Below are positions 8,427-15,438 of a DNA stretch of 29,698 nucleotides, in pieces. Below the pieces are notes generated by a model, which was given only the letters and a program-made list of their open reading frames with translations, had not been told where the DNA came from and did no database searches. Within the stretch, counting starts at the first letter, position 1. Every line of letters starts with the position of its first letter. Position numbers and translations under genes: made by a program. Origin of the DNA: Methylotenera_A sp040079935 (GTDB lineage Bacteria > Pseudomonadota > Gammaproteobacteria > Burkholderiales > Methylophilaceae); NCBI GenBank assembly GCA_040079935.1, contig JBEBJI010000024.1, positions 1-29,698 on the forward strand. Reading direction: 5' to 3'.

Positions 8427-8900
8427 TCAGGCCATTAAGGCTGCACGAGTGGCAGATTGAGTTTTTGCTTGGCCGTTTCTACCATAAACATCACTGGCAC
8501 CAGAATTACCTTGCAGATGACTAAGTAGTTGCTGATTTAGATTAAACTGTTTAGAAATTAGAATGCCATTCAACCGATTTAATTCTTTGGCTTGGATTAA
8601 GGTTTTTCTTAATGCAGTCCATGCCTCGTTCAAAACTGGTTTAGCCTGCTTTTTAAGCCATGCACTCATCCCAATTTCATTAGGCTCAAAGCCGTTAGCA
8701 GCCAATGCCTCGTAGCGATTTAGCACCACCAGATTCATATTTTGAAGCACCAAAGATTTTTCATCTAACAAAGCTTCTATTGCGCCAATATCTGCTCTTA
8801 TTAGCGCAGATTGCTCTTTACGGATGGTAGCCAGCAATTCAATGGCTAGTTTCGCATCCTTCTCAAAAGAGATCGTTTTAATTGAAGTCGGTGCTTTCAT
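8427..8900 (-). CDS. flgN: Flagellar export chaperone FlgN for FlgK and FlgL
   Basis: FlgN binds the C-termini of the hook-filament junction proteins FlgK and FlgL in the cytoplasm and delivers them to the export gate. The product has 157 residues, close to the family length of about 140-155. It is mostly helical with no membrane segment. The N-terminal half shows the FlgN-type pattern (LAIELLATIRKEQSALIRADIGAIEALLDEKSLVLQNM). The last 20 residues are polar and probably disordered. The start ATG at 8900 has a GAGG ribosome site and lies seven bases after the flgM stop. Identification depends on this pattern and on the flgA-flgM-flgN order, since the family is poorly conserved. It is probably transcribed from the sigma-28 promoter in front of flgM. 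Confidence 0.88.
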   Translation of the reverse strand: MKAPTSIKTISFEKDAKLAIELLATIRKEQSALIRADIGAIEALLDEKSLVLQNMNLVVLNRYEALAANGFEPNEIGMSAWLKKQAKPVLNEAWTALRKTLIQAKELNRLNGILISKQFNLNQQLLSHLQGNSGASDVYGRNGQAKTQSATRAALMA

Positions 8901-8907
8901 GCTAGCC

Positions 8908-9225
8908 TCATGTTTTCTTAGTGTTAAGTAAATCTTTCACTGTTTCAATTAAACCATCTGCAACTTTTTCTGAGCTCACTTTAAATTGGCCACTTGAAAT
9001 GGCTAATTTAATCGCAGCCACTTTTTCAACGTCGAATGCTTTATCGCTCGCAATGGTTGCTTCTAAAGATTGTAATTGCGCTGACATTGGTGACAATGTC
9101 ACGCTGTCAGCCGCATGAGTATTGGCTTGCAGGGCATCTGATTTTTTGCCTGCGCCAGTCTTTTCTGCGCTTGCTTTATCTATCCCAAGATCTACTTTAC
9201 TTTTAAATGAATCATTAATTTTCAT
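8908..9225 (-). CDS. flgM: Anti-sigma-28 factor FlgM
   Basis: FlgM binds FliA and keeps late flagellar genes off until it is exported through the finished hook. The product has 105 residues, within the usual 90-110. The N-terminal half is polar and probably disordered (residues 1-45). The FliA-binding C-terminal half has the family pattern VTLSPMSAQLQSLEA followed by FDVEKVAAIKLAISSGQFKVSSEKVADGLIE. A good ribosome site (AAGGAAAA) lies seven bases before the ATG. A near-perfect sigma-28 promoter is placed about 70 bases upstream, so FliA would drive its own inhibitor in the usual feedback loop. The 5' leader contains an imperfect hairpin (TGTGCAT/ATGTACA, 9255-9272). flgN follows seven bases downstream. 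Confidence 0.93.
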   Translation of the reverse strand: MKINDSFKSKVDLGIDKASAEKTGAGKKSDALQANTHAADSVTLSPMSAQLQSLEATIASDKAFDVEKVAAIKLAISSGQFKVSSEKVADGLIETVKDLLNTKKT

Positions 9226-9293
9226 GAGAATTTTCCTTTTCGCCTAATTAACTATGTGCATCAGCATGTACACCTAGCGCATCCATACTACTT

Positions 9294-9320
9294 GTATCGG
9301 CATAGTTTATGCGAACTTTA
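9294..9320 (-). promoter_or_regulatory. Sigma-28 promoter of flgM-flgN
   Basis: On the minus strand the sequence reads TAAAGTTC, an 11-base spacer, then GCCGATAC. The consensus is TAAAGTTT-N11-GCCGATAA, so 14 of 16 positions match with exact spacing. The expected start point is near 9287, giving a leader of about 60 bases before the flgM ATG. It lies in the 130-bp gap between flgA and flgM, as expected for a late-class flgM promoter. Confidence 0.88.
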
Positions 9321-9355
9321 ATCCTTTTTAACTAAATTATTAATCATAATAAACA

Positions 9356-10135
9356 TTAAAACCCAACTTCAATTTGGCCGCCGCTACGCGCGATTCCAGT
9401 GACGATTTGCCCACTGGCGACTTTCACTTGTACAACCTGCCCTTCGTTGGCTTTGCTCATTGCCTGACCTTCTGCCGAAACGCTGAAGCCATTACCGCTC
9501 GAAGTCAGTTTAACAGTTTGACCTTGTAGTACGACTGGAGAAATTTTTAACATTTCTTGCCTCAGCACCGTACCTGCATTCATAGATATATTCACAGTGC
9601 GCCCGATAGCTTGCGCGTGATTGGTAAAAACGCCCGCTGGCAACTGTGTTAAATCACCGCTTTCAAATAATAGATCCTGACTTGTCACCACTTGCCCTTG
9701 CGCTAAAGGTGCTGCAGCCACTAAATATTGTGCAAGCACACTTACTGTCGCTTGCACATAAATTGTCCATACACTGGGCGCGCTACAACGCACGCCGACG
9801 CTGGTTTTACCCCAGGCGCGACTGCCTGTTGGTAAAAAAACTTGCGAATCTGGACATTGCGCCAAGCGCATATTGGCATCAATTGCGCCAACGCGAATAC
9901 TCACCTTGCCAGGATAGCCAATAGTTTGCGTCTCTAAAAATTCTGTGATTTTAGCCTTCACTACAGGCAGATTCTGCTTTAGGGCCTGATTATTGGGGGG
10001 GGATTCCGCATGGCCTAGTTCAGACATCGTCATGAGCGCTAGCAAAAAGGCCATACGCATCAAATTGAATTGCAGGTATTGACTACTAAGTTTCACATCT
10101 AATCCATCAGTAATAGCAAATTGTTGAATATGCAT
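9356..10135 (-). CDS. flgA: P-ring assembly chaperone FlgA (periplasmic)
   Basis: FlgA helps FlgI polymerise into the P-ring in the periplasm. The frame has 259 residues. A signal peptide is seen at about residues 26-43 (MRMAFLLALMTMSELGHA). The C-terminal two thirds hold the SAF-like domain (LAQGQVVTSQDLLFESGDL, then AIGRTVNISMNAGTVLRQEML and VKVASGQIVTGIARSGGQIEVGF at the very end). The ATG at 10135 has a good ribosome site (AGAGGA, 9 bases away) but leaves 25 extra residues before the signal peptide. The ATG at 10060 would give a classic signal peptide but has no ribosome site. A run of eight C on the coding strand (9995-10002) follows directly after the signal peptide. The gene is divergent from flgB and is followed by flgM. 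Confidence 0.94.
   Translation of the reverse strand: MHIQQFAITDGLDVKLSSQYLQFNLMRMAFLLALMTMSELGHAESPPNNQALKQNLPVVKAKITEFLETQTIGYPGKVSIRVGAIDANMRLAQCPDSQVFLPTGSRAWGKTSVGVRCSAPSVWTIYVQATVSVLAQYLVAAAPLAQGQVVTSQDLLFESGDLTQLPAGVFTNHAQAIGRTVNISMNAGTVLRQEMLKISPVVLQGQTVKLTSSGNGFSVSAEGQAMSKANEGQVVQVKVASGQIVTGIARSGGQIEVGF
9995..10002 (-). repeat. Homopolymer of eight C (coding strand) inside flgA
   Basis: The plus strand reads TATT, eight G, then ATTCC; on the coding strand this is TCC CCC CCC AAT, giving Ser-Pro-Pro-Asn just after the predicted signal peptide. It is the longest G/C homopolymer I noticed in the window, and the gene reads through in frame as given. Gain or loss of one base would truncate FlgA near residue 50. 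Confidence 0.9.
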
Positions 10136-10167
10136 TCTACTGATTCCTCTGCAGACTAAAACGCAGA

Positions 10168-10189
10168 AAAGGGGCAGTTTTACCCCTTT
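10168..10189. repeat. Inverted repeat AAAGGGG...CCCCTTT in the flgA leader
   Basis: The perfect 7-bp arms at 10168-10174 and 10183-10189 enclose an 8-base loop. On the minus strand the stem ends in CCCCTTTTC, like a weak terminator. It lies 33 bases before the flgA ATG and about 115 bases before flgB. It could attenuate flgA, block transcription coming from the flgB side, or bind a regulator; the sequence alone does not decide. Confidence 0.4.
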
Positions 10190-10240
10190 ACTTTCACAAT
10201 TAAAGTAGGTCTTTTAATCCTAGACTAACGCTCATAAATG

Positions 10241-10267
10241 TTAACGGCAAAAAATGTCTTTTCTTTA
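10241..10267 (-). promoter_or_regulatory. Candidate sigma-28-like promoter of flgA
   Basis: On the minus strand: TAAAGAAA, an 11-base spacer, then GCCGTTAA. The -10 matches 7 of 8 consensus positions and the -35 matches 5 of 8, with exact spacing. It would start transcription near 10234, about 100 bases before the flgA ATG at 10135. It overlaps a candidate flgB promoter on the other strand. Confidence 0.45.
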
Positions 10268-10269
10268 AT
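10241..10269 (+). promoter_or_regulatory. Candidate sigma-70 promoter of the flgB operon
   Basis: TTAACG (10241-10246) and TTTAAT (10264-10269) are separated by 17 bases and match the sigma-70 boxes at 4 and 5 of 6 positions. The start point would be near 10277, about 28 bases before the flgB ATG. I found no sigma-54 (GG-N10-GC type) site in this gap, so a housekeeping promoter with an activator is a reasonable guess. Confidence 0.35.
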
Positions 10270-10304
10270 TAAAAGCACATGCGCTGTTGCGAAAGGAAGT
10301 GAGA

Positions 10305-10724
10305 ATGTTGAATAAATTAGACGCCGCTTTGAGTTTTCATCAGAACGCATTAAGGGTTCGCGGTCAGCGTCAGGAGCTGATTGCGGCGAATATTGCCAAT
10401 GCCGACACACCAAATTACAAAGCGCGCGACATCGATTTTAAATCTGCCATGCAAGGTGCGGCAACTGGAATAAGCAGAGAAGCGTTCAATGTTGCCAAGA
10501 CCTCATCGCAACACTTAAATGGCATGCCCCTGCAAGGCCCTTCAAATGGCGCTCCTGGAGCATCTTTATTTCGTCCCATTATACAAGGTAGCGTAGATGG
10601 CAACACAGTAGATATGGATGTTGAGCGTAATCAATTTGTCGACAATGCGATTCGTTATGAAGCCAGTTTAACCATGATTAATGGTCAACTAAAAAAATTG
10701 CTAGCAGCAATTCAAGGTCAATAG
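10305..10724 (+). CDS. flgB: Flagellar proximal rod protein FlgB
   Basis: FlgB forms part of the proximal rod that joins the MS-ring to the distal rod. From the ATG at 10305 it has 139 residues, the normal size. The frame also opens at a TTG at 10287, but the AAGGA ribosome site at 10293-10297 sits correctly for 10305. The N-terminal rod motif is clear (ALSFHQNALRVRGQRQELIAANIANADTPNYKARDIDF), as is the C-terminal helix (VDNAIRYEASLTMINGQLKKLLAAI). Both ends would pair as helices in the rod. It is the first gene of the flgB-L run, followed by flgC after 22 bases. Confidence 0.97.
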   Translation: MLNKLDAALSFHQNALRVRGQRQELIAANIANADTPNYKARDIDFKSAMQGAATGISREAFNVAKTSSQHLNGMPLQGPSNGAPGASLFRPIIQGSVDGNTVDMDVERNQFVDNAIRYEASLTMINGQLKKLLAAIQGQ

Positions 10725-10746
10725 CTACCTTATAAAGGAGTAAAAG

Positions 10747-11154
10747 ATGTCTCTATTTAATGTATTCAATATTTCTGGCTCGGCCATGAGTGCGCAATCG
10801 CAACGCTTAAATACCGTGGCCAGTAACCTCGCCAATGCCGATAGCGCCACCAGCGCAAATGGCACTCCTTACAAGTCTAAACAAGTCATTTTTGGTGCGA
10901 CACCAAGTAATTCGCCAGATGCCAGCGGCGTTAAAGTATTAAAAGTGATAGAAGATACTGCGCCACCTAAAGTGTTATATGACCCTAAACATCCGATGGC
11001 CGACGAAAAAGGTTATGTCACCATGCCCAATGTGAATGTGACTGAAGAAATGGTGAACATGATTTCCGCCTCGCGCGCTTACCAAAACAACGTAGAAACC
11101 ATGAATGCAGCTAAAACGATGCTACTTAAAACTCTGACTATAGGACAGCAATAA
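10747..11154 (+). CDS. flgC: Flagellar proximal rod protein FlgC
   Basis: FlgC is a proximal rod subunit. The 135-residue length is typical. The N-terminal motif MSLFNVFNISGSAMSAQSQRLNTVASNLANADS and the C-terminal VTEEMVNMISASRAYQNNVETMNAAKTMLLKTLTIG are the standard axial-protein ends. In the middle, the DPKHPMADEKGYVTMPNVN segment is highly specific for FlgC. A strong ribosome site (AAAGGAG) lies seven bases before the ATG. It sits between flgB and flgD, with a 66-base gap before flgD in which no promoter stands out. Confidence 0.97.
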   Translation: MSLFNVFNISGSAMSAQSQRLNTVASNLANADSATSANGTPYKSKQVIFGATPSNSPDASGVKVLKVIEDTAPPKVLYDPKHPMADEKGYVTMPNVNVTEEMVNMISASRAYQNNVETMNAAKTMLLKTLTIGQQ

Positions 11155-11220
11155 GTTGCTCTACTTTATGCGGAACAACAATAAGATTAATTTTTAGGTT
11201 TAAATTCTAAAGGAAAAAAG

Positions 11221-11901
11221 ATGACTACAGCAGTACAAAACACCTCTACTACACCCACACAAGCCTTGCTAGATAGTGTAAATGGCAAGAAAAACTCAAC
11301 AGCAAACAGCATAGACAAGGCGCAAGATAGATTTATGACGCTGTTAGTCACGCAGATGAAAAATCAAGATCCGCTCAACCCAATGGATAACGCTCAAGTC
11401 ACCAGCCAAATGGCTCAGCTTTCTACTGTGACTGGTATCGACAAGCTCAATAACACGCTGGAATCATTAATTGGTAGCGTGCAAACTGGTCAGTCCTACC
11501 AAGCTTCCAGCATGATAGGCCACAACGTGTTAGTGGCTGGCAATCAAGTAAATACAAGCGGCACAGGCGGCTTTTTTGGCGTAGATTTACCCATAGGCGC
11601 TGACAAGTTAAGCGTGACGATTAAAGATTCTGCTGGCGCAACCATTAGAACAATGGAGCTCGGCGCGCAAGACGCTGGCATATTACCTTTAAGCTGGGAT
11701 GGGTTTGCTGATGATGGTTCTGTTGCCAAAACTGGTAGCTATAAAATTGAAGTCACCGCAACTACCGCTGGTCAAAGCGTTGCGGCCGATAGCCTAAGCT
11801 ACGCACAAGTAATGAGCATCTCAAATAACGCCAATGGCATCAAACTCAACTTAAGCAATTTGGTATCAGTCAGCACAAGCGACGTAAAAGAAATTTTCTA
11901 A
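11221..11901 (+). CDS. flgD: Hook assembly scaffold (hook cap) FlgD
   Basis: FlgD caps the growing hook and is needed for FlgE polymerisation; it is removed when the hook is complete. The product has 226 residues. The conserved N-terminal segment is at about 34-78 (DRFMTLLVTQMKNQDPLNPMDNAQ, then TSQMAQLSTVTGIDKLN). The rest forms the beta-rich Ig/Tudor-like part, including LPLSWDGFADDGSVAKTGSYKIEVTA at about 160-185. There is no signal peptide, as expected for a type III substrate. A ribosome site (AAAGGAAA) precedes the ATG. It is followed directly by flgE, its functional partner. Confidence 0.97.
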   Translation: MTTAVQNTSTTPTQALLDSVNGKKNSTANSIDKAQDRFMTLLVTQMKNQDPLNPMDNAQVTSQMAQLSTVTGIDKLNNTLESLIGSVQTGQSYQASSMIGHNVLVAGNQVNTSGTGGFFGVDLPIGADKLSVTIKDSAGATIRTMELGAQDAGILPLSWDGFADDGSVAKTGSYKIEVTATTAGQSVAADSLSYAQVMSISNNANGIKLNLSNLVSVSTSDVKEIF

Positions 11902-11932
11902 ATACTTAATTCAATTAAATTAGGAGCACATC

Positions 11933-13162
11933 ATGAGTTTTCAACAAGGTTTAAGCGGTCTTAATGCAGCATCAAAGCAATTAGAAGTGATTGGCAATAA
12001 CGTATCTAACGCCAACACTGTGGGTTTCAAGCAATCTCGAGCAGAATTTTCCGATGTATTTGCCAACTCCCTAAATGGCGGCGGCGCTTCACAAATCGGC
12101 ATTGGTACAAAAGTCTCTAGTGTTGCCCAGCAATACACGCAGGGCAACATTACTGCTACCAATAACTCGCTAGACATCGCCATTAATGGCGGCGGTTTTT
12201 TCCGCATGAGCAATAACGGTGCCATTACTTATTCACGCAATGGTCAGTTTCAAATGGATAAATTTGGCTATATTGTTGACGCTGAAAGCAAACGTTTGAC
12301 TGGATATTCAGCAAGCTCAACTGGCGTACTTTCAGGCGGCGCACCAACTGAACTAAATATCGACACAGGCGATTTACAACCTTCTGCAACCGCTACGGTT
12401 GTTGGCTTAGTCAATCTAGATTCCCGCAACACATCACTTCCAGCTGCAGGATTTGATCCTGCTGATCCGACAACTTACCATAACTCTACCGCTGTAACGG
12501 TTTTTGATAGCTTGGGTAATTCGCACACATTACAAAGCTTCTTCGTGAAGACCGCAGCAGGTGCATGGAGCGTGTTTACCGCTGCAGATGGTGTTTCTAC
12601 TACTGTTCTGCCAACACCTACCGCCACACTTGCATTTACTGGCACTGGCATTGCACCTACCGTTACTCCTTCCAACGCGGCTCCAGTATCTTTTGCAGTG
12701 ACTACAGGGGCAACTTCGCCTGTCCCTATGACTTTGGATTACTCTGGAAGCACACAGTTTGGCTCTAACTTCAGTGTCAATAGCTTATCGCAAGATGGTT
12801 TCACTTCTGGTCGCTTGGCTGGTTTTAATACTGGTTCAGACGGCACGATTGTTGGGCGCTATACGAATGGCCAATCTAGAATTTTAGGGCAGGTTGTACT
12901 TGCCAACTTTGTGAATCCAAATGGTTTGCAATCGCTAGGTGGTAACGCCTGGGCTGAAAGTGCGACCTCTGGGGCGTCCCTTGTTGGCACACCCAATACT
13001 GGCTCCTTAGGCGTGCTGCAATCATCCGCCGTTGAAGATTCTAATGTGGATTTGACAGCAGAGTTGGTGAATATGATTACAGCGCAACGCGTTTACCAAG
13101 CCAATGCACAAACTATTAAAACGCAAGACCAAGTGCTACAAACACTGGTGAACCTGCGTTAA
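11933..13162 (+). CDS. flgE: Flagellar hook protein FlgE
   Basis: FlgE polymerises into the hook, the universal joint between rod and filament. The product has 409 residues, close to the roughly 400 of many proteobacteria. The N-terminal axial motif is MSFQQGLSGLNAASKQLEVIGNNVSNANTVGFKQSRAEF. The C-terminal one is NVDLTAELVNMITAQRVYQANAQTIKTQDQVLQTLVNLR. Residues about 215-270 form a Thr/Ala/Pro/Val-rich stretch within the outer domain, which is normally the variable, surface-exposed part. Ribosome site AGGAG, seven bases before the ATG. No signal peptide. It is the main substrate whose length is measured by FliK, which is encoded on the opposite strand further along. Confidence 0.97.
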   Translation: MSFQQGLSGLNAASKQLEVIGNNVSNANTVGFKQSRAEFSDVFANSLNGGGASQIGIGTKVSSVAQQYTQGNITATNNSLDIAINGGGFFRMSNNGAITYSRNGQFQMDKFGYIVDAESKRLTGYSASSTGVLSGGAPTELNIDTGDLQPSATATVVGLVNLDSRNTSLPAAGFDPADPTTYHNSTAVTVFDSLGNSHTLQSFFVKTAAGAWSVFTAADGVSTTVLPTPTATLAFTGTGIAPTVTPSNAAPVSFAVTTGATSPVPMTLDYSGSTQFGSNFSVNSLSQDGFTSGRLAGFNTGSDGTIVGRYTNGQSRILGQVVLANFVNPNGLQSLGGNAWAESATSGASLVGTPNTGSLGVLQSSAVEDSNVDLTAELVNMITAQRVYQANAQTIKTQDQVLQTLVNLR

Positions 13163-13199
13163 TTAATAAGTTTATTGGTAAGTTAATAGGAGTCGCACC

Positions 13200-13937
13200 A
13201 TGGATCGCATGATTTATACCGCTATGACAGGCGCAAAACACATACTTGAGCAGCAAGCAACGACTGCGCACAACTTGGCTAATGCAACTTCTACAGGCTT
13301 CAAGGCACAAGTAGATTCGTTTCGAGCTGTGCCTATTGTTGGTCAAGGCATGCCAACCCGAGCTTTTGTTGTTGATGCAACTGTAGGTGCAGACTTTAAC
13401 CCTGGCCCTATCCAAGCCACCAGCCGAGATTTGGATGTAGCAATTCAAGGCAAAGGCTGGCTAGCAGTGCAACGTGCTGATGGCTCTGAAGGTTACACCC
13501 GCAACGGCTCGCTAAAAGTTAGCGAAAATGGTTTGCTGCAAACGGCCTCTGGTCTCACTATCATGGGCGATGGCGGTCCTATTAGCATTCCGCCTGATGT
13601 CACTATTTCCATTGCAAAAGATGGCACTTTGTCATCGGTCGCTAACGGCACCTTGCCTGGCCCATCAAATGCGATTGGCCGCCTTAAATTGGTCAACCCA
13701 CCAGAAACAGATTTGGTACGTTCTGATGACGGTTTATTTGTCACCAAAAGTGGTAGCGCCGAAGTCGATGCCAACGTCAACGTGGTCAGCGGTGCGCTTG
13801 AAGGCAGCAACGTCAACGTGGTGGATGCTATGGTTACCATGATCAGCCTCGCTAGGCAATTTGAAACACAGATGAAACTGGTACAAAGTGCTGAGAATAA
13901 CGCTAATAAAGCCAGTCAGCTCATGAGTATGGGTTAA
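13200..13937 (+). CDS. flgF: Flagellar rod protein FlgF
   Basis: FlgF is a proximal rod subunit next to the distal rod protein FlgG. The product has 245 residues, as usual. The N-terminus MDRMIYTAMTGAKHILEQQATTAHNLANATSTGFKAQVDSFRA and the body motif GYTRNGSLKVSENGLLQTASG are typical. At the C-terminal end, SNVNVVDAMVTMISLARQFETQMKLVQSAENNANKASQLMSMG contains the FlgF-type LARQFE. A 15-base direct repeat (13772-13786 and 13808-13822, 36 bases apart, in frame) encodes a doubled Asn-Val-Asn-Val-Val. Ribosome site AGGAG before the ATG. Confidence 0.97.
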   Translation: MDRMIYTAMTGAKHILEQQATTAHNLANATSTGFKAQVDSFRAVPIVGQGMPTRAFVVDATVGADFNPGPIQATSRDLDVAIQGKGWLAVQRADGSEGYTRNGSLKVSENGLLQTASGLTIMGDGGPISIPPDVTISIAKDGTLSSVANGTLPGPSNAIGRLKLVNPPETDLVRSDDGLFVTKSGSAEVDANVNVVSGALEGSNVNVVDAMVTMISLARQFETQMKLVQSAENNANKASQLMSMG

Positions 13938-13980
13938 GTATGAGTGGTTTATTATTAACTAAGTTATAAAAGGAAGCAAA

Positions 13981-14763
13981 ATGATACGCTCACTATGGAT
14001 TTCAAAAACTGGCCTAGATGCCCAGCAAACGCAAATGGACGTAATTGCCAACAACTTGGCTAACGTCAGCACGAATGGTTTTAAACGTTCGCGTGCCGTG
14101 TTTGAAGATTTGCTCTATCAGAATATCCGCCAACCTGGTGCTCAAACTTCGCAGCAAACCCAATTACCATCTGGCCTGCAGCTTGGCACAGGTGTACGCC
14201 CTGTTGCAACCGAACGCGTCTTCACACAAGGTAATTTACAACAAACCAGTAATGACAAGGACGTTGCGATTCAAGGAGCAGGTTTCTTTCAAGTTTTACT
14301 ACCAGATGGCACTACTGCTTATACCCGTGATGGTTCTTTTCAAGTGGATAGCCAAGGCCAATTAGTCACTGCGAGTGGTTTTCCTGTGCAACCAGCGATT
14401 ACAATTCCTGCGACAGCCCAAAGCTTGACTATTGGCCGTGATGGCACCGTCTCTGTTACTACTGCTGGTTCAGCAGCAGCCACTCAAGTGGGCTCGTTAC
14501 AACTAGCAACATTTATCAATCCAGCTGGCTTGCAAGGCAAAGGTGAAAACTTGTTTGTTGAAACTGGCGCTTCTGGTAACGCTAGCACCAATGCGCCTGG
14601 CGCCAATGGCGCAGGTATTTTGTCGCAAGGTTATGTCGAAACTTCTAACGTCAATGTGGTGGAAGAATTAGTCAACATGATTCAAACGCAACGCGCTTAC
14701 GAAATTAATAGCAAGGCGATTACGACATCTGACCAAATGCTACAAAAACTCACGCAAATGTAA
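13981..14763 (+). CDS. flgG: Flagellar distal rod protein FlgG
   Basis: FlgG builds the distal rod that crosses the P and L rings. The product has 260 residues, the standard length. The N-terminus MIRSLWISKTGLDAQQTQMDVIANNLANVSTNGFKRSRAVFEDLLYQ is nearly invariant in the family. The FlgG-specific segment QTQLPSGLQLGTGVRPVATERVFTQGN follows. The C-terminus ends with SNVNVVEELVNMIQTQRAYEINSKAITTSDQMLQKLTQM. Ribosome site AAAGGAAG. The gene is followed after ten bases by flgH, which encodes the L-ring that surrounds this rod section. Confidence 0.98.
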   Translation: MIRSLWISKTGLDAQQTQMDVIANNLANVSTNGFKRSRAVFEDLLYQNIRQPGAQTSQQTQLPSGLQLGTGVRPVATERVFTQGNLQQTSNDKDVAIQGAGFFQVLLPDGTTAYTRDGSFQVDSQGQLVTASGFPVQPAITIPATAQSLTIGRDGTVSVTTAGSAAATQVGSLQLATFINPAGLQGKGENLFVETGASGNASTNAPGANGAGILSQGYVETSNVNVVEELVNMIQTQRAYEINSKAITTSDQMLQKLTQM

Positions 14764-14773
14764 AGAGTGAACG

Positions 14774-15436
14774 ATGAATATGTTCAACATTAAACCTTAT
14801 ATATTTTTCGGCACATTGCTCTTGAGTGGCTGTGCAATTGCGCCAGACTCTATCGTGAAGCAACCGATGACCGCTAAGCCTCAAGTAGCACCAGCTACGA
14901 CGGCGAGAAGCGGTGCAATTTTTAACAACGCAGCTTACCGTCCGATGTTTGAAGATAGACGCCCACGTTTTGTAGGGGACATTCTCACAATTAATATAGC
15001 CGAGAATACCTCTGCAACTAAGGCTGGCGGCAGCTCTGGCAGTAAAGATGGGAAAGTAGATTCTTCCATTAGCAGTTTATTTGGCATTGAAGTACCTAAG
15101 GCTAAATTTGAAGCCAGTTCTGCACTTTCTTATGCTGATAAAGCTGCGGCAAATTCCAGCAACGCCTTTAATGGTTCAGTAACCGCGACAGTCATCGAAG
15201 TATTAGCCAATGGCAATTTGGTTGTAAGCGGCGAAAAGCAAGTTTCATTTGATAAAGGTACAGAGTTTGTACGCTTTTCTGGCGTTGTTAATCCTGACAC
15301 GATTACGGCTGGCAATGTCGTCACTTCTACCAAAGTGGCGGATGCGCGCGTTGAGTATAGAACCAATACTAAAATTGATGCCGCTGAAGTGCTTTCTATG
15401 TTCGCACGCTTTTTCTTAAGCATGGGTGCACTATAA
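14774..15436 (+). CDS. flgH: Flagellar L-ring lipoprotein FlgH
   Basis: FlgH forms the outer-membrane L-ring bushing. The product has 220 residues. It begins with a lipoprotein signal (FFGTLLLSGC) whose lipobox cysteine is Cys20, fitting outer-membrane anchoring. The family signature is clear: YRPMFEDRRPRFVGDILTINIAENTSATK at about 55-83, then NGNLVVSGEKQVSFDKGTEFVRFSGVVNPDTI and the C-terminal ARVEYRTNTKIDAA. The ring needs a Gram-negative outer membrane, so this gene is direct evidence for cell-envelope type. It starts ten bases after flgG and ends two bases before flgI, so translation is probably coupled. Confidence 0.98.
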   Translation: MNMFNIKPYIFFGTLLLSGCAIAPDSIVKQPMTAKPQVAPATTARSGAIFNNAAYRPMFEDRRPRFVGDILTINIAENTSATKAGGSSGSKDGKVDSSISSLFGIEVPKAKFEASSALSYADKAAANSSNAFNGSVTATVIEVLANGNLVVSGEKQVSFDKGTEFVRFSGVVNPDTITAGNVVTSTKVADARVEYRTNTKIDAAEVLSMFARFFLSMGAL

Positions 15437-15438
15437 AA

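Noticed and set aside
9248..9286. A 12-codon open reading frame in the flgM leader (minus strand) beginning at the predicted transcript start
   Set aside because: It has no ribosome site and such short frames arise by chance; it would need conservation or ribosome profiling to be believed.
10136..10304. Sigma-54 promoter for flgB (GCAC...TTGC near 10273-10290)
   Set aside because: The GG doublet is absent and the spacing between the two parts is wrong for a sigma-54 site.
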